Source: Glutamicibacter uratoxydans
GTDB lineage: Bacteria > Actinomycetota > Actinomycetes > Actinomycetales > Micrococcaceae
Assembly: GCF_006539925.1 (NCBI RefSeq)
Contig: NZ_BJNY01000002.1
Coordinates: 1 to 64,000 of the forward strand
DNA: 64,000 nt
Direction of reading: 5' to 3'
Shown here: positions 1 through 8,756 of the stretch, one piece after another
How the letters are laid out: every line of letters begins with the position of its first letter
How positions within the stretch are numbered: position 1 is the stretch's first letter
Notes under the pieces: model-generated
Told to the model about the DNA's origin: nothing
Seen by the model: only the letters and a program-made list of their open reading frames with translations
Database searches by the model: none
Program-made: the position numbers and the translations under genes

Positions 1-26
1 GGGCTGCTGGTTGAAACCAGCAGCCC
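1..26. terminator. Perfect hairpin, probable terminator
   Basis: A 10-bp perfect inverted repeat (GGGCTGCTGG / CCAGCAGCCC) encloses a 6-nt loop just beyond the 3' end of the minus-strand phosphatase gene. Any T-run in that direction would lie off the window edge, so the terminator role is inferred. Confidence 0.6.
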
Positions 27-49
27 GACAGCATTTTTGGTGGAGGATC

Positions 50-610
50 TTAATGCCACAGCGGCTGGCGGGCCACTTGGTTGGCCAGCAGCGCCGGATC
101 GAGCTCGAAGACCTGGGCATTGGCCACATCCGGCTGGTCGATGCCGGTCAGGTGGGACATGACGCTGCGGATCAATGCTCCGTGGCTGACCACCAGCACC
201 CGCTGGTTCGGGTGCTGCGCGGAGATCTTGAACAGTGCGTTGACTGCACGCTCGATGAGGTGTTCCTCGGTCTCGCCGAGGTTCATCAGCAGGGCACGCT
301 GGTCTTCGTCCAGGTCCTTGACGAGCTTGCCTTCGGATTCGCCGAATTCACGTTCCCTCAGCTCCGGGTTTTCCTGCACCTTGGGCAGCTGCAGGTTCTT
401 GGCGATGATCTGCGCGGTCTGCAGTGCGCGGAACAGCGGGGAGGAATATACGGCGTCCAGCGGTCCGCCGGTGCCCAGCTCCATGGACAGCAGGTGGGCC
501 TGCTGGATTCCGGTCTCATTCAGCGGCAGGTCGCTGCGTCCGTGCAGGCGTCCGGCCTTGTTCCATTCGGTCTGTCCGTGGCGGACGAGGATGATTTTTG
601 AGGCGTTCAT
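50..610 (-). CDS. Histidine phosphatase family protein (phosphoglycerate mutase-like)
   Basis: A 186-residue cytoplasmic protein of the histidine phosphatase superfamily. The phosphate-accepting RHG motif is at residues 10-12 (LVRHGQTEWN), a second Arg is at 61 in SSPLFRALQTA, an acidic stretch ELREREFGE follows at about 84-91, and the second catalytic His is at 143 (VVSHGALIR). These are the full catalytic set, so it should be active as a phosphomonoesterase. The substrate cannot be read from sequence; relatives act on phosphoglycerate, sugar phosphates or cofactor precursors. It appears to be a single gene with a weak purine-rich ribosome site (GAAGAAGA), separated by 70 nt from the next minus-strand gene. 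Confidence 0.9.
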   Translation of the reverse strand: MNASKIILVRHGQTEWNKAGRLHGRSDLPLNETGIQQAHLLSMELGTGGPLDAVYSSPLFRALQTAQIIAKNLQLPKVQENPELREREFGESEGKLVKDLDEDQRALLMNLGETEEHLIERAVNALFKISAQHPNQRVLVVSHGALIRSVMSHLTGIDQPDVANAQVFELDPALLANQVARQPLWH

Positions 611-680
611 TTTCTTCTTCTTTCATTCCACACCGCCAGATTGTGTCCGGCGGCCTTCATTCATCGGCCTGCTGACGTGT

Positions 681-1502
681 TCAGCTGGGCCGCAGGGATA
701 AGTAGGCTTGTGCAGCTGCGCTGGGCGAGTGCGCGTAGCTGCTTGATACCGGCACAGAGAGCACCGCATCGGCAGTAATCTTCAGCGCAGAGAACCACGC
801 GTCAGGCTGCTCCACGATCTGCGTCGGCGACAGCGGATTCATGTTGAACGCGGTGGAGGGGGCCATGAAGATCGGAGTGCCTGCCAGCTGGCTGGCGCCG
901 AGCTGGTGGTAGTGCCCGCACAGCACCGCCCGCACGTCGCTGCCGGTGATCACCGAGTTCAGTTCTTGGGCATTGCGCAGCCCGCGGCCTGCCAGTACCG
1001 GAGAGAAGGACTCCAGCGGCGGATGGTGCAGCAAAACTAAGGTGCCCTGCGGCGCGGGGCCGGTTAGCAGCTGGCGCAGCCATTGCAGCTGGGCCGCGTC
1101 CAGTTCGCCCTGGGCCTGCTGGAATCCGGCGCTGTCCAGCCCGATGACGCGCAGCCCGTTGATTTCATGGACGGTGTTCGCAGGGTGCGGACCGGTGGAG
1201 ATGCGGGTCGTGTTGAACCGCGCGTCGATGGAACCCGAGGGGTCGTGGTTTCCGGGGATGGTGATGATCGGGCAGCCCAGCCGGAACTGGGCCTCGGCCA
1301 GAATTTTCGCCGCATCAGCGTGGATGGCATCTCCGCGGTCGGCGATGTCTCCGGTGATGAGCACAGCGTCCGGCGAGTACTCTCCGGCGGCGCTCAACGC
1401 CAGGGCCAGCTTGGCCCACGGATCGATGCCCGCCGGCAGCAGCCTGCCCCCGGCAGTCAGGTGGGTGTCGCTTAGATGCACCAGATGCAATCCATCGTCC
1501 AT
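681..1502 (-). CDS. Metallophosphoesterase, cyclic 3',5'-nucleotide phosphodiesterase (CpdA/Rv0805-like)
   Basis: A calcineurin-like phosphoesterase of 273 residues. The metal-binding motifs appear in order: DTH (D12, H14), GD (D52 in ITGDIADRGD), GNH (N85-H86), a histidine pair at 159-160 (LLHHPP) and GHYH (H197, H199). This set and spacing match class III cyclic nucleotide phosphodiesterases, so hydrolysis of cAMP or a related phosphodiester is likely but not proven. The start at 1502 was chosen because AAGGGCGGG precedes that ATG and conserved sequence begins right after it; the frame is open far upstream but that part overlaps the divergent fabH gene and has no family similarity. A cAMP phosphodiesterase would fit the CRP-like sites seen later in the window. 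Confidence 0.88.
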   Translation of the reverse strand: MDDGLHLVHLSDTHLTAGGRLLPAGIDPWAKLALALSAAGEYSPDAVLITGDIADRGDAIHADAAKILAEAQFRLGCPIITIPGNHDPSGSIDARFNTTRISTGPHPANTVHEINGLRVIGLDSAGFQQAQGELDAAQLQWLRQLLTGPAPQGTLVLLHHPPLESFSPVLAGRGLRNAQELNSVITGSDVRAVLCGHYHQLGASQLAGTPIFMAPSTAFNMNPLSPTQIVEQPDAWFSALKITADAVLSVPVSSSYAHSPSAAAQAYLSLRPS

Positions 1503-1727
1503 CGTCCCGCCCTTCCATGACTGCTCGTTGGATCCATTGCACTGCACGCTCTTGGACAACAGGTGAACAGTTCGCCGACAACTCATGAAGTTCGCATCAA
1601 CAGCGCTCATTCGCATTCCGAACATCGGGCGCCGAAATATGTCATTTGCAGTATGTGAACGGCAAGTAGGCGTTAAAACGACTAATCTTGATAGAGGCAG
1701 TATTGAATCCACCAAGGAGCAAAATCC

Positions 1728-2678
1728 ATGACCGGCAGCAAAGTCGTCGCTTTTGGCCACTTCCAGCCAGAGCGCATCGTGCCAAACACCGAGCTGGAAA
1801 AGCTCGTTGAAACCAGCGATGAATGGATCGTGCGACGCGTAGGCATCGAGGAGCGCCGCTGGGGCACCGGTGTTGAAACCGTGGATTCCATGGCCATCAA
1901 GGCAGCGAAGATGGCGCTGGAGAACGCAGAAGGCATCGACGCCGGCGACATCGACATGGTCATCGTTGCCACCTGCACCGCCACCGACCGTTCGCCGAAC
2001 ATGGCGGCCCGTGTTGCCAACGCGCTGAACATGGAGCAGGGTCCTGCCACCATCGACGTCAACACCGCCTGCTCGGGCTTCGCCCACTCGCTGGCGCTGG
2101 CCCAGGGCGCCATCGCCACCGGCAGCGCCACCAAGGCACTGGTCATCGGCTCTGAAATGCTGACCGACTACACCGACTTCACCGACCGCACCACCTGCGT
2201 GCTGACCGCCGACGGCGCAGGCGCAATGATCGTCACCGCTTCGGAAGAAGACGGCATCTCCCCTGTGGTGTGGGGCTCGGTTCCTTCGCTGTCCGACGCC
2301 GTGCGCATCGAGGCGGAGAACAATTCCAAGTTCGCTCAGAGCGGCCAGAGCGTCTACCGCTGGACCGTCACCCAGCTGCCGAAGATCGCCTCGAAGATCA
2401 TCGACCGCGCGGGCCTGAAGCCTGAAGAAATCGACGGCATCATCCTGCACCAGGCAAACCTTCGCATCATCGAACCGCTGGCTGAGAAGATCGGCGCACC
2501 GAATGCCCGCGTCGCCACCGACGTCGTCTACTCCGGCAACACCTCGGCCGCTTCGGTGCCGCTGGCCCTGTCAAAGTTGATGGCTTCCGACGAGCCGCTG
2601 CCTTCGGGTTCCAAGGCGCTGCTGTTCGCCTTCGGTGGCGGCCTGTCCTACGCAGGCCAGGTCATCACCATTCCTTAG
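1728..2678 (+). CDS. fabH: Beta-ketoacyl-ACP synthase III family protein
   Basis: A 316-residue thiolase-fold condensing enzyme that joins an acyl-CoA primer to malonyl-ACP. The KAS III catalytic triad is complete: Cys115 in NTACSGF, His240 in LHQAN, Asn270 in YSGNTSAA. Length is normal. AAGGAG sits about 9 nt before the ATG. It stands alone rather than in a fabD-fabH-acpP-fabF cluster, so it may be a second KAS III for a special primer or another acyl condensation; FabH is the closest call. The divergent gene is the phosphoesterase, and a strong hairpin closes the unit. Confidence 0.85.
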   Translation: MTGSKVVAFGHFQPERIVPNTELEKLVETSDEWIVRRVGIEERRWGTGVETVDSMAIKAAKMALENAEGIDAGDIDMVIVATCTATDRSPNMAARVANALNMEQGPATIDVNTACSGFAHSLALAQGAIATGSATKALVIGSEMLTDYTDFTDRTTCVLTADGAGAMIVTASEEDGISPVVWGSVPSLSDAVRIEAENNSKFAQSGQSVYRWTVTQLPKIASKIIDRAGLKPEEIDGIILHQANLRIIEPLAEKIGAPNARVATDVVYSGNTSAASVPLALSKLMASDEPLPSGSKALLFAFGGGLSYAGQVITIP

Positions 2679-2685
2679 TTTGATC

Positions 2686-2732
2686 GCAAGATATCCTGTC
2701 TGCTTTCCATAGCAGGCAGGATATCTTGCTTT
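2686..2732 (+). terminator. Rho-independent terminator after fabH
   Basis: Arms 2686-2703 and 2712-2729 pair over 18 positions with one G-T wobble and an 8-nt loop, followed by TTT. Confidence 0.8.
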
Positions 2733-2898
2733 AAGTCGCTTGCAATACGTAACAAAGTCGCACAAAAACCGCACCGAAGACTGAAGGGATCATGAGCCAA
2801 CCGTGATCCTGCGAGGTCTTCCCATCAGCATCAATCAAGCTGAATTTTCTTCGGTATTTTTCAGATTAAATAGATACATGTCGTGGCAAACTTAGGCC

Positions 2899-3978
2899 AT
2901 GAAATCAGATCTCACGCAAAGACAGCCCCAAACCATCATGCCTAAGCCCGGCATGAAAGTCGCTGGCCTTTCCATAGCTGCGCTTCTCGCCCTGGGTCTT
3001 AGTGCCTGTGGCTCCTCCGACTCGGATGCCGGCGCCTCTGCTTCCGGCTCCAGTTCCTTGACTTCAGCATCAGCACAGTCATCGACGACTTCCTCCGCCT
3101 CGGCTCAGCAGGATACCAGCGCTGCCGCCTTCAAAACCGCCGCCGAGAAAGCGCTGTCCCAGACCGGCGCCAAGAGTGTCACCTCCATCGAATCCGAACG
3201 CGGCGGTTTCGAGGTTGAGGTGCAGAAGGAAGATGGCACCGACACGGATGTTTTCGTAGCCGCAGATGGAACGGCCACCGTAGATACCGAATCCTCCGAC
3301 GACAAATTCGACGACCATGTCATCGACCTAAACAAGCTCGACGCAATTTTCCAGGCCGCGCTTGGTGCGCCCAACGCCAAGGGAGGAACCGTCGACTCGG
3401 TATCCGGCAGCGACTCGAAGGGCGTGGCTTACGAGGTGAGCGTGGATCTAGGCGGAGGCAAGGACACCGATGTCAACCTTTCGGTAGACCTTGCGGTGGT
3501 CGCAGATACCCCGGAGAACGACGACGATGACGATCCGGCATCCTCCGCCGCACTGCCATCGGACGCAACAGCGCTGACCAAGGCGGCGCAGGCAGCCGTG
3601 GCCGCCGCCGATGCGAAGGGCGTTACCTCCATCGAGGTCGGCCGCACCGGCTATGACGTCGACGTACAGCTCAAGGACAAGAGCTCCACCGAGGTCAAGG
3701 TCGACGGCGACAACAAGGTCACGGTGAGCAAGGAAACCCCGGACAAGGACGATTCGGATCCAGTACTGGAACTTTCCAAGCTTCCCAATGTCACCAAGGC
3801 GGCGCTCGACGCCGCCACCGCCGCCGGCGGAAAGGGTGCGGCCATCGCATCTATTTCCACTACTAATGACAGCGGCGCCTACTACGAGGCACAGGTGAAG
3901 TTCAACGACGGCCGTGAGGCTGAAGTCAAACTGGGGCCCGACTTCCAAATGATCTCCACCGAGGTGGAGAACGACTAG
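2899..3978 (+). CDS. Secreted lipoprotein with four PepSY-like repeats
   Basis: A 359-residue lipoprotein. The lipobox is LSAC with the lipidated Cys at residue 37; the hydrophobic segment begins after Met19, so the first 18 residues form an unusually long n-region or the true start is Met14 or Met19. Neither internal Met has a ribosome site, while a weak AGG precedes 2899. After a Ser/Ala/Thr-rich linker come four units of about 50 residues (near 75-125, 135-190, 213-265, 285-355). Each has an Ala-rich helix with a KAA/QAAL pattern, then VTSIE-like and paired beta strands, as in PepSY domains. Units 1-2 and 3-4 are split by an acidic linker (ENDDDDD). Function unknown; PepSY modules often inhibit proteases or bind ligands outside the cell. 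Confidence 0.75.
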   Translation: MKSDLTQRQPQTIMPKPGMKVAGLSIAALLALGLSACGSSDSDAGASASGSSSLTSASAQSSTTSSASAQQDTSAAAFKTAAEKALSQTGAKSVTSIESERGGFEVEVQKEDGTDTDVFVAADGTATVDTESSDDKFDDHVIDLNKLDAIFQAALGAPNAKGGTVDSVSGSDSKGVAYEVSVDLGGGKDTDVNLSVDLAVVADTPENDDDDDPASSAALPSDATALTKAAQAAVAAADAKGVTSIEVGRTGYDVDVQLKDKSSTEVKVDGDNKVTVSKETPDKDDSDPVLELSKLPNVTKAALDAATAAGGKGAAIASISTTNDSGAYYEAQVKFNDGREAEVKLGPDFQMISTEVEND

Positions 3979-3986
3979 ATATTCCA

Positions 3987-4043
3987 GAATTCCCGGTAGC
4001 CGATTGCTTCGTAAGGAGCCGCCGACTGTCGGGAATTTTCTTT
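3987..4043 (+). terminator. Possible terminator after the PepSY-like lipoprotein gene
   Basis: An 8-bp stem (AATTCCCG at 3988-3995, CGGGAATT at 4030-4037) with a long loop is followed by TTCTTT. The long loop makes this moderate. Confidence 0.45.
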
Positions 4044-4097
4044 GTGACCTGCCGCTTTTCCACCGTGAAAATTTGGACTTGACGTAGGGCAGGTCAC
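4044..4097. promoter_or_regulatory. Inverted-repeat operator candidate upstream of the asparagine operon
   Basis: GTGACCTGCC at 4044-4053 and its exact complement GGCAGGTCAC at 4088-4097 flank a 34-bp spacer that includes a -35-like TTGACG (4079-4084). The half-sites are 44 bp apart, about four helical turns. The position just before a GntR-type regulator gene suggests autoregulation. Confidence 0.5.
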
Positions 4098-4115
4098 ACT
4101 GCCACACTCATAAGC

Positions 4116-4817
4116 GTGAACCTGTCAGACAGCTGGACACCCGGACAGCAGCGAATTGAGCGTCGCTCCGCTGCCGAGGCAGTTTTTCATGCCCTCCGCA
4201 CCGCCATTGAAGCCCAAGAAATCCCCATCGGCACCAAGCTCGGCTCCGAAGCCGCCCTCGCCGCCGACTATGGCGTGAGCCGTTCGGTCATCCGCGAGGC
4301 GCTGCGCTCCAGCGCCGCATTGGGCCTGACCCGCACCGAAACCGGACGCGGCACCTTTGTCATCTCGCACCAGCCCACCCAGGAACTGGTGCTGGGCACC
4401 TTCTCCTCGGAGGACCTGCATGAGGCACGCCCGCACATCGAGGTCCCGGCGGCCACGCTGGCAGCCGAACGCCGCAGCGACGAAGACCTTGAAAGGCTCA
4501 GCGGCCTGATCGAGCAGATGGAACACGAAGACGACCCTGCCGCCTGGGTGGACCTGGACACCGCCTTCCACGCGGCCGTGGCCCTGGCCAGCAAGAACTC
4601 CGTATTCAACAAGGTGGTCTCCGACATCCGCGAGGCCATGGCCCGCCAGTCCGAGACAGTCAACCTCGTCGCAGGGCGCCGCACGCCGTCGAACAACGAG
4701 CACCGCGCCATCTACCAGGCCATCGCCGACAACAAGCCCCAGGCCGCCGCCGCGGCCATGACCGCCCATCTCTCGGCGGTCCAAGATGCAGTTTCCACCA
4801 TTGTCAGGAGCATTTAG
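4116..4817 (+). CDS. GntR family (FadR/FCD subfamily) transcriptional regulator
   Basis: A 233-residue regulator. Residues about 15-80 form a GntR winged helix (KLGSEAALAADYGVSRSVIREALR, ending in the wing TETGRGTFV). Residues about 95-225 are an all-helical FCD ligand domain with the conserved D-x4-H arrangement (LDTAFHAAV) and a later EHRAIYQAI segment. FCD regulators usually bind small carboxylates or amino acids through a metal. The start is GTG at 4116 with no ribosome site, so a leaderless or near-leaderless message is possible. Its stop overlaps the asparaginase GTG by one base, so it is the first gene of the asparagine operon and is probably its local regulator, with aspartate, asparagine or fumarate as plausible effectors (inference). 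Confidence 0.9.
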   Translation: MNLSDSWTPGQQRIERRSAAEAVFHALRTAIEAQEIPIGTKLGSEAALAADYGVSRSVIREALRSSAALGLTRTETGRGTFVISHQPTQELVLGTFSSEDLHEARPHIEVPAATLAAERRSDEDLERLSGLIEQMEHEDDPAAWVDLDTAFHAAVALASKNSVFNKVVSDIREAMARQSETVNLVAGRRTPSNNEHRAIYQAIADNKPQAAAAAMTAHLSAVQDAVSTIVRSI

Positions 4818-5770
4818 TGACGCAGATTCCCGTTCAGCCATTGCCGCAGCATGTCCCTTTGGTGGCTGCCACCCGCGGCGACGCAGTCGAATCCATCCAC
4901 TACGGCTCGGCCGTCGTGCTGGGCGCGGACGGCCGGATCATCGAGAGCCTGGGCGACACTCAGGCCGCGTTCTACCCCCGCTCCGCACTCAAGCCGCTGT
5001 TCGCGGTGGGCATGCTGCGCGCAGGCCTTGAGCTGACCGACGAGCAGCTGGCCTTGGCCGCCGCCAGCCACTCCGGCGCCCAGCGCCACCAGGACGTAGC
5101 GCTCTCCACCCTGGCCGCCGCCGGGCTGAGCGCCGCCGACCTGGGCAACTCCACCGATCTTCCCTACGGCGTGGCCGAGCGCCACGCCTACCTCGCCGCC
5201 GGCGGCACCGCCAACCAGCTGGCCCAGAACTGCTCCGGCAAGCATGCGGCGCTCGTGTCGCTGAGCAAGCTCAAGGGCTGGAACACCGCCGACTACCTGC
5301 ACGATGAGCACCTGCTGGACCTGCTGCAGGACACCGTCGAAGACCTGTGCGGCGAGAAGATCAGCGGCGTGAGCACCGACGGCTGCGGCACCCCGGTCTA
5401 CCGCCTGACCCTGGCAGGCCTGGCCCGCGGCTTCTCCCGCCTGGCCACCGCCGAGGCCGGAACCCCTGAGGCCCGCGTGGCTGCGGCCATGAGCGCCTAC
5501 CCGGAACTGGTGGCCGGAGAGGGACGCGACGTCACCGACTTCATGCGCGGCGTGCCGGGCTCCATCGCCAAGGACGGCTTCGAGGGAATCCAGGCAGTGG
5601 CGCTGGCCGACGGCACCGCGCTGGCGGTGAAGATCGCCGACGGCGGCGACCGCGCCCGCATGCCGATCACCGCGGCCCTGCTCTCCAAGCATGCGCAGGT
5701 GCCCGAGGAGCTGTTCTCCTCCCCTGCCTTCGGCGGCGGCAAGCCTGTCGGCACCCTGGCAGCACTCTAG
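4817..5770 (+). CDS. L-asparaginase of the zinc-type (Rhizobium etli ReAV-like) family
   Basis: A 317-residue amidohydrolase that converts asparagine to aspartate and ammonia. It is not of the classical EcA type but matches the asparaginase II family typified by R. etli ReAV. It has a serine-beta-lactamase-like Ser56-x2-Lys59 in YPRSALKP, SHSG at 84-87, NCSGK with Cys139 and Lys142, and TDGCG with Cys190; the Cys/Lys/Cys set corresponds to the metal site known in that family. No signal peptide, so cytoplasmic. The start is a GTG sharing one base with the regulator stop (TAGTG), with AGGAG 8 nt upstream, so translation is probably coupled. Confidence 0.9.
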   Translation: MTQIPVQPLPQHVPLVAATRGDAVESIHYGSAVVLGADGRIIESLGDTQAAFYPRSALKPLFAVGMLRAGLELTDEQLALAAASHSGAQRHQDVALSTLAAAGLSAADLGNSTDLPYGVAERHAYLAAGGTANQLAQNCSGKHAALVSLSKLKGWNTADYLHDEHLLDLLQDTVEDLCGEKISGVSTDGCGTPVYRLTLAGLARGFSRLATAEAGTPEARVAAAMSAYPELVAGEGRDVTDFMRGVPGSIAKDGFEGIQAVALADGTALAVKIADGGDRARMPITAALLSKHAQVPEELFSSPAFGGGKPVGTLAAL

Positions 5771-5806
5771 TTTTTATCCACACAACATTTCAGGAGAAGT
5801 ATCCGA

Positions 5807-7213
5807 ATGGGACAGCTCACCGCAACTCGCGTAGAGCATGATTTGGTCGGCGATCTGGAGATTCCAGTCGAGGCTTACTGGGGCGTGCACACCCTGCGCG
5901 CCAAGCAGAACTTCGACATCACCGGAACCCAGCTGTCGAGCAACCCGCACCTGATCCGTGCACTGGCGCACGTGAAGCAGGCTGCGGCCCGCGCAAACCG
6001 CGAACTCGGCCTGCTCAACGCAGAGCGCGCCGAAGCCATCGATGCAGCCTGCGAGCGCATCGCCGCCGGCGAGCTGCATGACCAGTTCATCATCGACCCG
6101 ATCCAGGGCGGTGCCGGCACCAGCACCAACATGAACGCCAACGAGGTCATCGCGAACCTGGCGCTGGAAATCATGGGCCATGCCAAGGGCGAGTACCAGT
6201 ACCTGCACCCGAACGACCATGTGAACCTCTCGCAGTCCACCAATGACGCGTACCCGACCGCCGTGAACATGGCTACCCACTTCGCCACCCAGCCGCTGCT
6301 GGATGCGATGAAGGTGCTGCAGGACTCCTGCCTCGCCAAGGCCGCCGAGTTCCGCACCGTGGTCAAGATGGGCCGCACCCAGCTGCAGGATGCTGTGCCG
6401 ATGACCGTGGGCCAGGAGTTCGGCGGCTGGGCCGTCACCCTGGGCGAAGACCGGGCCCGTCTGGAAGAGTCGCTGTCCCTGGTCACCGAGATCAACCTCG
6501 GCGCCACCGCGATCGGCACCGGGCTGAACGCCCCTGCCGGCTACGCAGAGGCTGCCTGCCGCCACCTGCGCGAGCTGACCGGCCTGCCGCTGACCACCAG
6601 CCCGGACTTGATCGAGGCAACCAGTGACGTGGGAGCCTTCGTGCACCTGTCGGGCGTGCTCAAGCGCGTTGCGCTGAAGATCTCCAAGATCTGCAACGAC
6701 CTGCGTCTGCTGTCTTCCGGTCCCCGCGCCGGCCTGAACGACATCCAGCTGCCTGCCGTGCAGTCCGGATCCTCGATCATGCCGGGCAAGGTCAACCCGG
6801 TTATTCCAGAAGTGGTGAACCAGATTGCCTACCAGGTAGTCGGCCACGATTTGACTGTGACCATGGCTGCGGAGGGCGGACAGCTTCAGCTCAACGCCTT
6901 CGAGCCAGTCATCGCACACTCGATCAGCCTTTCGCTCAAGCACCTGACCAATGGCTGCCTGACCCTGGCTGAACGTTGCATCGACGGCATCACCGTTGAC
7001 GAAGCAGCACTGCGCCGCGAAGTGGAGAACTCCATCGGCCTAGTCACCGCGCTGAACCCACGCCTGGGCTATTCAGCATCCACTCAGATCGCCCTGGAGG
7101 CACTGCACACCGGTCGCGGCGTGGCAGAGCTGGTCCTGGAACGCGGTCTGCTTTCAGCCGAGGACCTGAACGAGCTGCTCTCCCCAGAGCGCCTGGCCAA
7201 CCTCTCCGACTAA
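5807..7213 (+). CDS. aspA: Aspartate ammonia-lyase
   Basis: A 468-residue member of the fumarase/aspartase superfamily, deaminating L-aspartate to fumarate. The family signature [11 protein letters not shown] is present, and the substrate-binding segments [10 protein letters not shown] and [11 protein letters not shown] are intact. Length is usual for aspartase. Aspartase rather than fumarase is favoured by the asparaginase gene directly upstream and the permease downstream. AGGAG lies about 9 nt before the ATG; gaps of 36 and 10 nt to its neighbours support one operon. Confidence 0.93.
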   Translation: MGQLTATRVEHDLVGDLEIPVEAYWGVHTLRAKQNFDITGTQLSSNPHLIRALAHVKQAAARANRELGLLNAERAEAIDAACERIAAGELHDQFIIDPIQGGAGTSTNMNANEVIANLALEIMGHAKGEYQYLHPNDHVNLSQSTNDAYPTAVNMATHFATQPLLDAMKVLQDSCLAKAAEFRTVVKMGRTQLQDAVPMTVGQEFGGWAVTLGEDRARLEESLSLVTEINLGATAIGTGLNAPAGYAEAACRHLRELTGLPLTTSPDLIEATSDVGAFVHLSGVLKRVALKISKICNDLRLLSSGPRAGLNDIQLPAVQSGSSIMPGKVNPVIPEVVNQIAYQVVGHDLTVTMAAEGGQLQLNAFEPVIAHSISLSLKHLTNGCLTLAERCIDGITVDEAALRREVENSIGLVTALNPRLGYSASTQIALEALHTGRGVAELVLERGLLSAEDLNELLSPERLANLSD

Positions 7214-7223
7214 AAGGAAATCT

Positions 7224-8678
7224 ATGGAGAACACCACCACCGAAGCAGCGCTGACCGCCGGCGACTCGGATTACCACAAGGGCCTGTCCTCGCGGCAGAT
7301 GCAGATGATCGCCATTGGCGGCGCCATCGGCACCGGCCTGTTCATGGGCGCCGGCGGACGCCTGGCCCAGGCAGGGCCGGGCATCGTCATCAGCTACGCG
7401 GTCTGCGGCTTCTTTGCCTTCCTGATCCTGCGTGCGTTGGGCGAACTGGTCATGCACCGCCCTTCCACCGGATCCTTCGTGTCCTACGCACGCGAGTTCT
7501 ACGGCGAGAAGGCGGCCTTCGCCACCGGTTGGCTGTACTGGCTGAACTGGGTCATGACCGCGATCGTGGATATCACCGCGGTGGCGCTGTATATGGCCTT
7601 CTTCGGCAAATATGTCGCCTGGATCGGCTCGGTTCCGCAGTGGCTGTGGGCCTTGCTGGCCCTGGCGCTGGTGCTGACCATGAACCTGATCTCCGTCAAG
7701 GCCTTTGGCGAGATGGAATTCTGGTTCGCGCTGATCAAGGTCGTCGCCCTGGTGGCCTTCCTGGTCATCGGCTGCTACTTCGTCATCTTCGGCACCCCGC
7801 TGGACGGGCATGAGGTCGGCTTCTCGATCCTCTCCGCCAACGGCGGCCTGCTGCCCAATGGGCTCATGCCGGTGCTGGTGCTGATGCAGGGCGTGGTGTT
7901 CTCCTACGCGTCCATCGAGTTGATCGGCACCGCCGCAGGCGAGACCGAGAATCCTGAGAAGGTCATGCCGAAGGCGATCAACACCGTGATCGTACGCATC
8001 GCCGTGTTCTACGTCGGCTCGCTGGTGCTGCTCTCCCTGCTGCTGCCATACACCGCATACTCTGCTGGTGAATCGCCGTTCGTGACCTTCTTCGGCTCCA
8101 TCGGCGTCAAGGGCATGGACGTAGTGATGAACCTGGTGGTTCTCACCGCCGCCCTGTCCTCGCTGAATGCAGGCCTGTACTCCACCGGCCGCATCATGCG
8201 CTCGATGTCGCTGAACGGCTCAGCTCCGCGCTTTGCCGGACGCATGAACAAGTCCGGCGTGCCTTACGGCGGCATTGTCATCACCGCAGTGGTGGCAGTG
8301 TTCGGCGTGGTGCTCAACGCTGTGGTTCCGGCCCAGGCTTTTGAGATCGTGCTGAACTTCGCGGCCGTGGGCATCCTGGCTTCGTGGGGCATGATCGTGC
8401 TGTGCCAGATGGCCCTGGTGAAGAAGGCCCGCGCCGGTGAAATGGAGCGTCCGAGCTTCCGCATGCCGCTGGCTCCGATTTCCGGATGGGTCACCCTGGC
8501 GTTCCTCGCCGCGGTGCTGGTCATGATGGCCTTCGACAACCCGGTGGGCACCTGGACGATCGCCTCGCTGGCGATCATCGTTCCTCTGCTGATCGGCGGC
8601 TGGTATCTGTGCCGCGGCCGGATCAACGAGCTCGCCGCCGCGCGCAAGCATGCTGAAGAACAGAGCGATCTGGTCTAA
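7224..8678 (+). CDS. ansP: APC-family amino acid permease, probably asparagine permease
   Basis: A 484-residue, 12-TM permease. The N-terminal signature [23 protein letters not shown] marks the APC superfamily, amino acid transporter (AAT) subgroup that includes AnsP, GabP, CycA and AroP. Substrate specificity is inferred from the operon: asparaginase and aspartase are directly upstream, so import of asparagine (or aspartate) is the best reading. AAGGAA precedes the ATG and only 10 nt separate it from aspA. A strong terminator ends the operon. Confidence 0.85.
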   Translation: MENTTTEAALTAGDSDYHKGLSSRQMQMIAIGGAIGTGLFMGAGGRLAQAGPGIVISYAVCGFFAFLILRALGELVMHRPSTGSFVSYAREFYGEKAAFATGWLYWLNWVMTAIVDITAVALYMAFFGKYVAWIGSVPQWLWALLALALVLTMNLISVKAFGEMEFWFALIKVVALVAFLVIGCYFVIFGTPLDGHEVGFSILSANGGLLPNGLMPVLVLMQGVVFSYASIELIGTAAGETENPEKVMPKAINTVIVRIAVFYVGSLVLLSLLLPYTAYSAGESPFVTFFGSIGVKGMDVVMNLVVLTAALSSLNAGLYSTGRIMRSMSLNGSAPRFAGRMNKSGVPYGGIVITAVVAVFGVVLNAVVPAQAFEIVLNFAAVGILASWGMIVLCQMALVKKARAGEMERPSFRMPLAPISGWVTLAFLAAVLVMMAFDNPVGTWTIASLAIIVPLLIGGWYLCRGRINELAAARKHAEEQSDLV

Positions 8679-8694
8679 CCAGCGCATCTCATGA

Positions 8695-8728
8695 CAGCGG
8701 CCCGGGATTTTCCCGGGCCGCTGTTTTT
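8695..8728. terminator. Strong terminator after ansP, probably bidirectional
   Basis: A 13-bp perfect stem (8695-8707 with 8711-8723) and TTT loop, followed by TTTTT at 8724-8728. It lies between convergent genes and could also serve the minus-strand lipoprotein gene. Confidence 0.92.
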
Positions 8729-8756
8729 GCGTGTGCTCCATTCCCTGCTTGATTCA

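Noticed and set aside
1503-2450. N-terminal extension of the phosphoesterase reading frame
   Set aside because: It runs antisense to fabH, carries no family similarity, and the ATG at 1502 has a good ribosome site and begins the conserved domain.
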